Below, one piece after another: positions 57,639 through 64,000 of a DNA stretch of 64,000 bases. Numbering within the stretch: position 1 is the first letter of the stretch; each line of letters opens with the position of its first letter. A model generated the notes under the pieces. It saw nothing but the letters and a program-made list of their open reading frames with translations, was not told the origin of the DNA and did no database searches. This DNA comes from Paenibacillus sinensis (GTDB lineage: Bacteria > Bacillota > Bacilli > Paenibacillales > Paenibacillaceae). Made by a program: the position numbers and the translations under genes. The stretch covers positions 1,305 to 65,304 of the forward strand of contig NZ_JAHCMB010000241.1 in NCBI RefSeq assembly GCF_019904155.1, read 5' to 3'.

Positions 57639-58004
57639 ATGAAAATCATTGCTTCAAGACAAGGGAACCTTTATTCTGTTATGGGAAGCTTTTACAATGA
57701 CAGAAGCGTCATTCTGAAACATCGAATGCTCTCCATCCGTATGAACACGAAGAATGCACCGATTACAACGAAAAGGCGGGGAAAGACTTTGGATAACGGA
57801 ATGAGCGTCATTTTATATGAGAAGATGCAGGACGGGGAGCTGAAACAGATTGAGGAACGCCCCTGGAGTGCAGCGATGATCACTGCTCTGGAGCATGTGA
57901 ACTATCTGGTTGTAGGCGGCCGCGAATTCGAGACTGTTGAGGGACGCCTCAATCTGGACGAAGGCAAACTTGAGCTTCTGCTAGTTCCGATGCGGACGGA
58001 ATAA
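57639..58004 (+). CDS. Hypothetical protein
   Basis: This 121-residue protein is not one I recognise. It is basic in the first half (KHRMLSIRMNTKNAPITTKRR) and mixed in the second (ALEHVNYLVVGGREFETVEG, then LDEGKLELLLVPM). No signal peptide or membrane helix is seen. AAGGATGG precedes the ATG. It lies 65 bases before a tightly linked operon and could be its first gene. Confidence 0.7.
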   Translation: MKIIASRQGNLYSVMGSFYNDRSVILKHRMLSIRMNTKNAPITTKRRGKTLDNGMSVILYEKMQDGELKQIEERPWSAAMITALEHVNYLVVGGREFETVEGRLNLDEGKLELLLVPMRTE

Positions 58005-58069
58005 TCCGTTCGAGCTGTGAACGTATTCGGTCAATTAATGAAAGATCCGATTTAAAGGAGGCGCCCATT

Positions 58070-58786
58070 TTGGGTAGAGAACAGCAACCTGAGAATGAGA
58101 AGAAAGAGAGCAGGGGCTTCGATCCTGCCAGCAAGCCGGTCAAGGCGCTGTCGACATCGCTCGGCGTCGCGCTGTTGGCGAACGCGCTGTTTGTTCCGGC
58201 GCCGCCGGCCAAGGCGAGCAGCGGATCGGCGGATGAGCCGAAGCTGGTATCCTGGTCTACGGAGGAAGTCAAAGCATACTTTGACCAATACGTGGACTGG
58301 AACATCCCATATCCGGAAGATACGGGAGGGGACACGGCCCAGCCTACAGCGTCGCCGGGTGTAAGCACGTCGGGCGGCACGACCGTCATCAACAATTACG
58401 GCGGCTACAACTCCGGCTTCGGCTGGGATGATCTGCTGCTGTATCATTTTCTGTTCAACAGCGGCTCAAGCTATTCGCCAAGCCGTTGGTACGACGGACG
58501 TCCGACGTATTACGGCGGAACCCGCACCGTCTACAAGCCGCGTACTTATGACAGCACCAAGTTCCAGAACAAGCCGGTAACGGGGTCCGTGGTGAAGCCC
58601 AAGACATCGACCTCCACGACCGGCACCATTACGAGACGGAAGACCTCCTCGTCATCGGGCGGGGTCGGCGGCAAGTCGAGCGGCCTCGGCTCCAGCTCAT
58701 CAAGCTCGAAGTCGTCGAAATCCTCCAAATCGAGCTCAAGATCAAGCTCCCGTTCAAGCTCCAAGAGCAGCGGTTTCGGCGGATGA
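58070..58786 (+). CDS. Secreted or anchored protein with Ser/Lys/Arg-rich tail
   Basis: This 238-residue protein has a hydrophobic segment near residues 25-47 (LGVALLANALFVPAPPAKAS) that may be a signal peptide or anchor. A middle part carries VSWSTEEVKAYFDQYVDWN and a Gly/Tyr-rich region. A C-terminal ~60-residue tail is almost wholly Ser, Lys and Arg, ending SSGFGG. The start is TTG at 58070, 9 bases after AAAGGAGG. It overlaps the ATP-grasp ligase gene by ATGA. The plan recalls proteins encoded beside glutathionylspermidine-synthase-like ligases (YgiB-like). I infer that the tail may be the ligase's substrate. Confidence 0.78.
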   Translation: MGREQQPENEKKESRGFDPASKPVKALSTSLGVALLANALFVPAPPAKASSGSADEPKLVSWSTEEVKAYFDQYVDWNIPYPEDTGGDTAQPTASPGVSTSGGTTVINNYGGYNSGFGWDDLLLYHFLFNSGSSYSPSRWYDGRPTYYGGTRTVYKPRTYDSTKFQNKPVTGSVVKPKTSTSTTGTITRRKTSSSSGGVGGKSSGLGSSSSSSKSSKSSKSSSRSSSRSSSKSSGFGG

Positions 58787-59997
58787 CCGGGCCTGTATTC
58801 GAGTGGATCGGCCATCAGGGAGACGGCCGCGAGGAAGCGGTGGAGAAGCTCGGGGAGATGGGCTTCACCTGGGCCGATCTCGAGGACGAGGAATACTGGC
58901 TGGACGGCGTTGCGGTCATGCGCGGAGATGTCTATGAGGAGCTGTACCAGGCTTCCGGGCGTTTGTGGGGCGTGCTTGACAAGGCCGCTCGCTATGTGTA
59001 CGGACGCCATGACCTGTATAGTCTGATCGGCATTCCGGAGGTGCTGTGGGAGATGCTCGATCTTATCCCGATTCCGTCCGAGGGACTGATCAGCCGGTAT
59101 GCCCGGTTTGACTTTGCCGTATCGGATGAAGGCGCAATCAAGCTGCTGGAACTGAATGCGGACACGCCGACAGGCTATGTGGAGGCTTCGATTGCGACAC
59201 CCTGGGTATGTCAGAGAGAAGGCGTCTTAACAGTCAACGGGGGAATGCCGGAGCAGGTTGCAGCCGCTTGGGGCGAAGAGCGGCCCGATACCGCAGCTTG
59301 CGTCGATTATGGGACCCATCTTGAGGATTCGGGCACGATTGAAGCACTGGTCCGCCACAGCGGTCTCGATATTGCCTGCGTGGACTGTCTGGAGCTGACC
59401 ATCGATGATGGGGTTGTCAAGGACAGCCAGGGCCGCGTCATTGAACGGATGTTCGCGCTGTATCCGAAGGAGTGGATGGCCGTCGACGAAGGCGGCGACG
59501 CGCTGGCCTATTCGGTCGAGACCGGTCAGCTGACGCTCTTCAACAATCCCCATAGCATTCTGCTTCAGTCCAAGGGACTGATGGCCGCAGTGTGGGGGCT
59601 GTATGAGCTTGGCCTGTTGTTTGACGCCGAAGAGCGCGAAGCGATTGAGAACTATATGCTGCCGACCTATAACAAGCCGGTCTTCTCCGGGAACTTCGTC
59701 TCCAAGTCGATGTTCGGCCGCGAGGGCGGCTCTGTCCGGCTCTACGACCCTGCGGGAAGCCTGGAGCTGGAGGACGAAGACGGGTTCGACAGCAGCTTGC
59801 TGTTTCCGTCCGTGTACCAGAAGCGGGCGGAGCTGGCGAAAATCGAGACACCGGAGGGCGAGCTTCATCTGCTGACCGGCATGTTCGTGATCAACGGGAA
59901 GCCGTGCGGTCTGCTGGGCCGGGGCGGCGGACTGATTACCGGAAACACAAGCCACTTTATTGCCATGGGAGTGAGACCAATTGCGCAAGAACTCTAG
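58783..59997 (+). CDS. Glutathionylspermidine synthase-like ATP-grasp amide ligase
   Basis: This 404-residue protein matches the synthetase (ATP-grasp) domain of glutathionylspermidine synthase, like YjfC and YgiC of Escherichia coli. It has YARFDFAVSDEGAIKLLELN near residue 110 and NADTPTGYVEA, which form the substrate and Mg site, and FGREGGSVRLY near 310 (ATP-binding loop). LLFPSVYQ and LITGNTSHFIAMGV close the domain. There is no amidase domain. Known enzymes join an amine to a carboxylate; stand-alone versions may modify proteins. It overlaps both neighbours, so it is part of one operon with DUF4247, DUF350 and a K+ channel. Confidence 0.9.
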   Translation: MTGPVFEWIGHQGDGREEAVEKLGEMGFTWADLEDEEYWLDGVAVMRGDVYEELYQASGRLWGVLDKAARYVYGRHDLYSLIGIPEVLWEMLDLIPIPSEGLISRYARFDFAVSDEGAIKLLELNADTPTGYVEASIATPWVCQREGVLTVNGGMPEQVAAAWGEERPDTAACVDYGTHLEDSGTIEALVRHSGLDIACVDCLELTIDDGVVKDSQGRVIERMFALYPKEWMAVDEGGDALAYSVETGQLTLFNNPHSILLQSKGLMAAVWGLYELGLLFDAEEREAIENYMLPTYNKPVFSGNFVSKSMFGREGGSVRLYDPAGSLELEDEDGFDSSLLFPSVYQKRAELAKIETPEGELHLLTGMFVINGKPCGLLGRGGGLITGNTSHFIAMGVRPIAQEL

Positions 59998-60643
59998 CAA
60001 GACGGCTGCGCGGCGCGGCCGGAGCCTGCGTCTTGTCCTGCTGCCGCTGATGATTGCGGCGGTGCTGGGACTGACCGCCTGCTCCAATAATCCGGACAGC
60101 GTCTTCTCCACGAATCCGAATGCCGATACGACGAGCGATGTGGCGCGGGTTCCGTGGGATTACCGGGTCGTGGAGGGCACCGTAGGCGATCTGGTCGGCA
60201 GCGACATGACGATTCTGCCCGACAACGAGCTGCTGCCCAACGACAACAACTATGCCACGGGCGACAAGGTTTGGACGCTTCAATATATGGATGCCGAAAT
60301 AACGACGGATGCCGACCAGAAGAACTCCGTCAAGCTGTCGGCCTGGTCCACAATCAAATCGTATAAGGATTTGCAGTCGGCTACGGATGATCTGAAGAAT
60401 CTGAAAGTATCGGTTACGACGGATGTTGATCTGGTCGGTGTGTACAAGACGGAGTATCAGGGCAAGACCCGCAACTTCGCCGTGGTGGAGCTGCCGTCGG
60501 GCAACCGGATCAAGCAGCCAATCGATGACAAACGCTACACCGACATAGAGAAGAAGAAAGAGGTCTCCGTTGTGCTGGAAGAAGTTCATGATTTTGCGGA
60601 TTATGATTTGGCTTATGCAAAATTTAGGGGGTGGGCGAAATGA
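59981..60643 (+). CDS. DUF4247 lipoprotein
   Basis: This 220-residue lipoprotein has a basic N-terminus, a hydrophobic core and the lipobox LGLTACSNN near residue 32. The rest resembles DUF4247 (WDYRVVEGTVGDLVGSDMTI, YQGKTRNFAVVELPSGNRIK and a late VVLEEVHDF). The start is a TTG at 59981 preceded by GGGAGTGAG; it overlaps the ligase gene by 17 bases. It overlaps the DUF350 gene by ATGA. Role unknown. Confidence 0.85.
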   Translation: MRKNSSKTAARRGRSLRLVLLPLMIAAVLGLTACSNNPDSVFSTNPNADTTSDVARVPWDYRVVEGTVGDLVGSDMTILPDNELLPNDNNYATGDKVWTLQYMDAEITTDADQKNSVKLSAWSTIKSYKDLQSATDDLKNLKVSVTTDVDLVGVYKTEYQGKTRNFAVVELPSGNRIKQPIDDKRYTDIEKKKEVSVVLEEVHDFADYDLAYAKFRGWAK

Positions 60644-61032
60644 CGGACGTGATCGATATTCTGGTAAGTGTGGCGGTAATCATCGTACTCCAGCTGGTCG
60701 GGATGCTCATATTCAGCTGGATGACACCGTTTAAGGACCTGGAGGAGCTGAAGAAGGGCAATACGGCCGTCGGCCTGGCGCTGGGCGGGAAGTTCCTCGC
60801 TACCGCCATTATTCTCGGCGTGGCGGCCTACACGAATACATCGATCTGGTTCATGGCGATGTGGTTCGCGGTCGGATATGTATGCCTGGTGGCGGCCTAC
60901 TGGATTTTTGAACTGGTGACAATCAATTTCCGGGTGTCGGAGCAGCTGAAGGAAGGCAATGTGGCGGTCGGAACGCTGCTGTGCATGGTGTTTATCGGCA
61001 CAGCCTTTGCGATCAGCAGTCTGATTATTTAA
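60640..61032 (+). CDS. DUF350 membrane protein (YjfL-like)
   Basis: This 130-residue protein has four membrane helices in two pairs: VIDILVSVAVIIVLQLVGML, then KFLATAIILGVAAYTN, then AYWIFELVTINF and a final LCMVFIGTAFAI. DUF350 proteins carry LKKGNTAVGLALGG and LKEGNVAVGTLL, present here as an internal repeat. These genes accompany glutathionylspermidine-synthase-like ligases in many bacteria. The start at 60640 follows GGGGGTGG and overlaps the previous stop. Confidence 0.9.
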   Translation: MTDVIDILVSVAVIIVLQLVGMLIFSWMTPFKDLEELKKGNTAVGLALGGKFLATAIILGVAAYTNTSIWFMAMWFAVGYVCLVAAYWIFELVTINFRVSEQLKEGNVAVGTLLCMVFIGTAFAISSLII

Positions 61033-61069
61033 GCGGGATTCCTGGCGGGAGGGGAACACCATTCATTTT

Positions 61070-62083
61070 TTGCTCAGGCTGTCCACAATCATGACGAGTA
61101 TTCGGAAGCGAACGATCGGGCTGATTATTCTGCTGTTCGTCCTGCTCAGCGCGACGGCGGCTTACCTGCTCGAGCCGGGAACTTTCGGCAGTTGGTTCAA
61201 TGCGTTCTATTGGGTCATGACGACCATGGCCACGGTGGGCTACGGCGACTTCTTCGCCAAAACCCATGCCGGTCAAATCTTCTCGATCTTTCTGTATATT
61301 TTCGGCATCGGGCTGCTCAGCCTGGTTATCGGCAAGGTCATCGATTCCCTCGCGGAGATCGGGAGACAGAGGAGGGCGGGCAAGCTGTCTTATGTAGGAA
61401 GAAATCATGTTATTCTCATTAACTGGAGTCAAAAAGCACAGTCGGCGGTGGAGGAAATTCTCAGCTATGCCCCGGACTGCCATATTGTGATCATCGATGA
61501 ATCGGGCCAGCATCCGCTGGAGCAGCTGCGCCAGGTTCATTTCATCAGCGGCGACCCATCCTCTGACGAGATTCTGGATAAGGCGGGCATCGTCCGGGCA
61601 CGGGCCGCAATAATCTTCGGGGATATGCGGATCAATGAGGCTTCGCTCGTCGACGGCAAGACGCTGTTGATCGCTTCGAGCATCGAACGGCTGGCTCCGG
61701 ACGTACATACGACGGTGGAAATTCAGCAGGAGAAGAACGTGCAGAACTTCCGTCATGTCCGGGTCAACGATTTCGTGCTCTCGCATGATGCGGTCTCCCG
61801 CCTTGCCGTGCGGGCCGCCCTGCAGGAGGGGAACCCCGAGGTCATCGCTCAGCTGATCAGCCGCGCCCACGGCGACGACATTTACGAGGTTCCGGTAGAC
61901 CGGTCGTGGAAGACCTATGAGGACGCTTTTCAGGCGCTGCTGCGCCAGGGCGCGACGCTCATCGCCGACCGGCATGATCTCGGGATCAACCGGAGGCTGG
62001 GCGATCCGATCCCGGAGCAGGCCAGGCTGTATGTCGTCTCGGATGAGGCGACCTACCGGAGGATTGCGGGACGGACGGGGTAG
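61070..62083 (+). CDS. Potassium channel with RCK domain (YugO-like)
   Basis: This 337-residue protein has two membrane helices around a pore loop with the K+ selectivity motif TVGYGD near residue 57. A cytoplasmic RCK/TrkA-N-like regulatory part follows (HVILINWSQKAQSAVEEIL, VIIDESGQHPLEQL, VHFISGDPSSDEILDKAGI). The TTG at 61070 is the first standard start, but GGGAGGGG at 61048-61054 is better spaced for the in-frame ATT at 61061, so an AUU start is possible. It is the last gene of the ligase/DUF350 operon. Confidence 0.92.
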   Translation: MLRLSTIMTSIRKRTIGLIILLFVLLSATAAYLLEPGTFGSWFNAFYWVMTTMATVGYGDFFAKTHAGQIFSIFLYIFGIGLLSLVIGKVIDSLAEIGRQRRAGKLSYVGRNHVILINWSQKAQSAVEEILSYAPDCHIVIIDESGQHPLEQLRQVHFISGDPSSDEILDKAGIVRARAAIIFGDMRINEASLVDGKTLLIASSIERLAPDVHTTVEIQQEKNVQNFRHVRVNDFVLSHDAVSRLAVRAALQEGNPEVIAQLISRAHGDDIYEVPVDRSWKTYEDAFQALLRQGATLIADRHDLGINRRLGDPIPEQARLYVVSDEATYRRIAGRTG

Positions 62084-62187
62084 GCGGCGGTATTTTTTGC
62101 GGAGAATCCGGCCACAATGTTGAGAGGTTTGTTCCGGTTCAGGGTAAATGATACTTGAGCATCAATTAACGGGAAAGAGGGATAACC

Positions 62188-62439
62188 ATGAGAGAAGGCA
62201 TTCATCCGAAGTACAACCAGGTCATTTTCTACGACGCCAGCGCAGATTACAAGTTCCTTAGCGCCTCCACGAAGTCTTCGAACGAGACGATGGAATGGGA
62301 GGACGGCAATACCTATCCGGTCATCCGGGTGGATTCCAGTTCCGCTTCCCATCCGTTCTACACCGGCAGACAGAAGAATATCGATACCGGCGGCCGGATT
62401 GACCGTTTCAATCAGCGCCTGAATCAGAAGAAGAAATAA
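62188..62439 (+). CDS. rpmE2: Ribosomal protein L31 type B
   Basis: This 83-residue protein begins MREGIHPKYNQVIFYDASAD and has TMEWEDGNTYPVIRVDSSS and HPFYTGRQ, typical of L31 type B. It lacks the CxxC zinc site of type A, so it can replace zinc-containing L31 when zinc is scarce; in Bacillus the gene is repressed by Zur. I do not see a clear Zur box upstream. AAAGAGG precedes the ATG. Confidence 0.97.
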   Translation: MREGIHPKYNQVIFYDASADYKFLSASTKSSNETMEWEDGNTYPVIRVDSSSASHPFYTGRQKNIDTGGRIDRFNQRLNQKKK

Positions 62440-62451
62440 GAGGAACAACAA

Positions 62452-62507
62452 AGGGACCCATACGCTGCGGCGGCCGGACGGCAGCCAAGGCGAGGGTCCT
62501 TTTTTTC
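62452..62507 (+). terminator. Terminator after rpmE2
   Basis: GGACCC and GGGTCC form the base of a long stem with an inner GCTGC/GCAGC, followed by a run of T residues. Confidence 0.85.
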
Positions 62508-62589
62508 ACAAAAATATAAGCTTTGCGCTTGAGAAACCTTATGCTTGAAATCCTTATGTATGTACAAACCAATACAGATAAGACCGGTC

Positions 62590-63474
62590 TTACGAGATTT
62601 TGCGGAACAGCGACCGCCAGCCGAATACCTGCACCCGAACCATGAGCTTGGAGGCCCAATGGGCCAGCACGTAGAGCAGCAGAAACAGCAATACAAGCGG
62701 ACGGAAGACGAGCCAGAGCACAATCCAGATCAGCAGGAACTGCCACCTCGCGAGCCGCTTCTTCACGATGAACGGCATCAGCAGCACCCGGTAGAACCAA
62801 TATTTCTTCTGCAGGCTGTTCAAATATTCGGCCCGGATCTGCTCGTCGGCGGGGTCGATGCGAACCGCGTTCTTCATGAACTCGAGTTCCTTGTCGTAAT
62901 CCCCTCTGCGATTAGCGGCCCAAGCAAGATGCAGAAAGGTCTGGTCATCCTCGGGGTCCTGGAAGAGCGCCATGCTCTCCGAGGCGAGCGAGCCTTCGAA
63001 ATCCCGGGAGTTCGCCCGGAGATAACTGTCGGCTGCAAGGTACAGAGCACGCTCCGGAGTCAACTGGAGCGCCAGGTCCAGCTCCTCTCTCGCTTCCCTG
63101 AGGCTGCCCTTCTTGTGATAAAGATTGAATTTAAGGAACGGATAATGGCTCTCCAGAGGATCGAGCCGCTGTGCTTCGGTCACCGCTTCCAGGAACAGCT
63201 TCTCCTCGCCCTGCGAATAGAGCGTATTGGTCCGCACGAACCAGGCGATGGGATTCTCGGGATCGTATCGCAGACTTTCGGACGACCAGTGCAGCGCCTG
63301 ATCATAGCTGCCGGCTTTCAGGTGAATCTGGGCCAGCATCCCGTAGGCGTTGGCGTTGTCAGGGTCCTCCGCAATCCATTTCTCGGCTTCGCGGATTGCT
63401 TCCGGGAAGCGGCCCCAGATCATCAGCTGGTACACCCGCTCATAATACAGAGCTTCCGGTCCATGCCAATTCAC
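62590..63474 (-). CDS. TPR-repeat protein with C-terminal membrane helices
   Basis: This 294-residue protein has several tetratricopeptide repeats (residues 5-215), for example PEAIREAEKWIAEDPDNANA, YGMLAQIHLKAGSYDQALHW and FMKNAVRIDPADEQIRAEYL. A C-terminal hydrophobic region (about 240-275) with one or two membrane helices follows. It would present a helical scaffold on the membrane surface. The gene starts 15 bases after the stop of the AAA ATPase gene, so it probably belongs to the same operon and may be the ATPase's adaptor. Confidence 0.85.
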   Translation of the reverse strand: MNWHGPEALYYERVYQLMIWGRFPEAIREAEKWIAEDPDNANAYGMLAQIHLKAGSYDQALHWSSESLRYDPENPIAWFVRTNTLYSQGEEKLFLEAVTEAQRLDPLESHYPFLKFNLYHKKGSLREAREELDLALQLTPERALYLAADSYLRANSRDFEGSLASESMALFQDPEDDQTFLHLAWAANRRGDYDKELEFMKNAVRIDPADEQIRAEYLNSLQKKYWFYRVLLMPFIVKKRLARWQFLLIWIVLWLVFRPLVLLFLLLYVLAHWASKLMVRVQVFGWRSLFRKIS

Positions 63475-63489
63475 GACATCACCGCCTGT

Positions 63490-64000
63490 TCATTTGATTC
63501 GGTGGGTTTTTACGTAGTCAAGCACCTGCTCGTAATCCTTGTTAATATCGCTGAATGTCGCGTAATTCTTCGCTGTCGAGAACCAGTCCAGCGTCGTCGG
63601 CTTGCGTCCGGCGATGCTCGCCTTCATGTCGGTATCGGTAATCGGCTGAATGCTTCCCGATTCCAGCGAGCGCTCAATCGCCTTCTCTACCGCGTCCCTC
63701 ACGATCTGCTCCAGATCGGCGCCGGAGAAATGAGTGGTCATATCGGACCACCGCTTCAGGTTCAGACTCTCCTGCGGCTTGCCCGCAAGCTTGAGGCCAA
63801 GAATCAGCTCCCGCTCCGCCGCTTCAGGCGGTGGAACGAACAGAAGATGATTGAACCGGCCCGGACGGCGCAGCGCGGAGTCCAGATACCACGGCGTATT
63901 GGTCGCCCCGATCACCAGAACCTCGTGATTGAACGACTGGAGCCCGTCCAGCTCAATCAGCAGCTGGTTGACGAGCATGCGGTTATGATGCTGGGACATA
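63490..64000 (-). CDS. AAA ATPase, C-terminal part (cut by window edge)
   Basis: Only the last 170 or so residues are in the window; the gene continues past 64000. Present are the LLIELDGLQSF strand region, sensor 1 VIGATNTPWYLD, the arginine finger region RRPGRFNHLLFV, and a lid domain with HFSGADLEQIVRDAVEKAIE. This is the pattern of classic AAA ATPases of the FtsH, Cdc48 and katanin type. No protease motif follows. With the coupled TPR membrane protein it may be a membrane-bound unfoldase. Confidence 0.88.
   Translation of the reverse strand, partial: MSQHHNRMLVNQLLIELDGLQSFNHEVLVIGATNTPWYLDSALRRPGRFNHLLFVPPPEAAERELILGLKLAGKPQESLNLKRWSDMTTHFSGADLEQIVRDAVEKAIERSLESGSIQPITDTDMKASIAGRKPTTLDWFSTAKNYATFSDINKDYEQVLDYVKTHRIK

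Noticed and set aside
62100..62187. Zur box upstream of rpmE2
   Set aside because: The TGAT...ATCA arms are only 4 bp and do not match the Bacillus Zur box. A motif scan would be needed.
1..64000. CRISPR arrays, prophage genes, insertion sequences, tRNA or rRNA genes
   Set aside because: I looked on both strands and saw no regularly spaced repeats, no transposase or integrase motifs, and no tRNA or rRNA signatures.

Overview
The window looks like a chromosome segment of a spore-forming, motile, low-GC-lineage Firmicute with moderately high GC, most probably Paenibacillus. The evidence is strong AGGAGG-type ribosome binding sites with frequent GTG and TTG starts, a Tlp spore protein, a ManR/ManP mannose PTS pair with a CcpA-type cre site, a stalk-domain secreted protein, a purine riboswitch before xpt, and type B ribosomal protein L31. 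No tRNA, rRNA, CRISPR array, phage or insertion sequence is visible. This is ordinary chromosome, dense in sensing and regulatory genes.

Layout. 1-13.9 kb: phosphoketolase; a membrane GGDEF protein overlapping a lipoprotein solute-binding protein; an SGNH esterase; an acetyltransferase; an IF-3 paralogue; an AAC(3)-like acetyltransferase; a GGDEF-EAL protein; then a two-component system (minus strand). 14-17.8 kb: a divergent VTC polyphosphate-polymerase / DUF4956 / beta-helix lipoprotein operon. The two divergent operons share an 18-bp motif. 17.8-25.4 kb: tlp, manR, manP, a GH26 mannanase, a TIM-barrel isomerase and a ferric-reductase-like protein. 25.5-33.4 kb: a third GGDEF protein, a luciferase-like monooxygenase, a GT8 glycosyltransferase, an SRPBCC protein and a MoxR/DUF58/membrane-protein operon.

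33.5-38.8 kb holds soluble chemoreceptors, NudC, and a FIST sensor overlapping another soluble chemoreceptor. 38.8-45.7 kb is a redox and electrophile-stress neighbourhood (MarR, flavodoxin-fold quinone reductase, NmrA-type quinone reductase, MerR, flavocytochrome-like lipoprotein, HxlR, DJ-1), with clear operators at two promoters. 45.8-51.8 kb holds small unknown proteins, EcsC, two transporters, DUF6509 and an SRPBCC/ArsR pair. 51.8-57.6 kb holds a SorC-regulated rpiA/oxidoreductase operon, MmcQ, a multiply broken maoC pseudogene, the guanine riboswitch with xpt, and a stalk-domain protein. 57.6-64 kb holds a tightly overlapped operon (Ser-rich secreted protein, glutathionylspermidine-synthase-like ATP-grasp ligase, DUF4247 lipoprotein, DUF350, K+ channel), rpmE2, a TPR membrane protein, and an AAA ATPase cut by the window edge.

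Three cyclic-di-GMP enzymes and three soluble chemoreceptors make signalling the dominant theme. The most interesting items are the TCS-VTC operon with its shared operator, a structured repeat that also resembles the manR promoter, the ATP-grasp/K+ channel operon, and the paired DGC-binding protein and FIST-receptor genes. All functions are inferred from sequence motifs read by eye; no database search was run.
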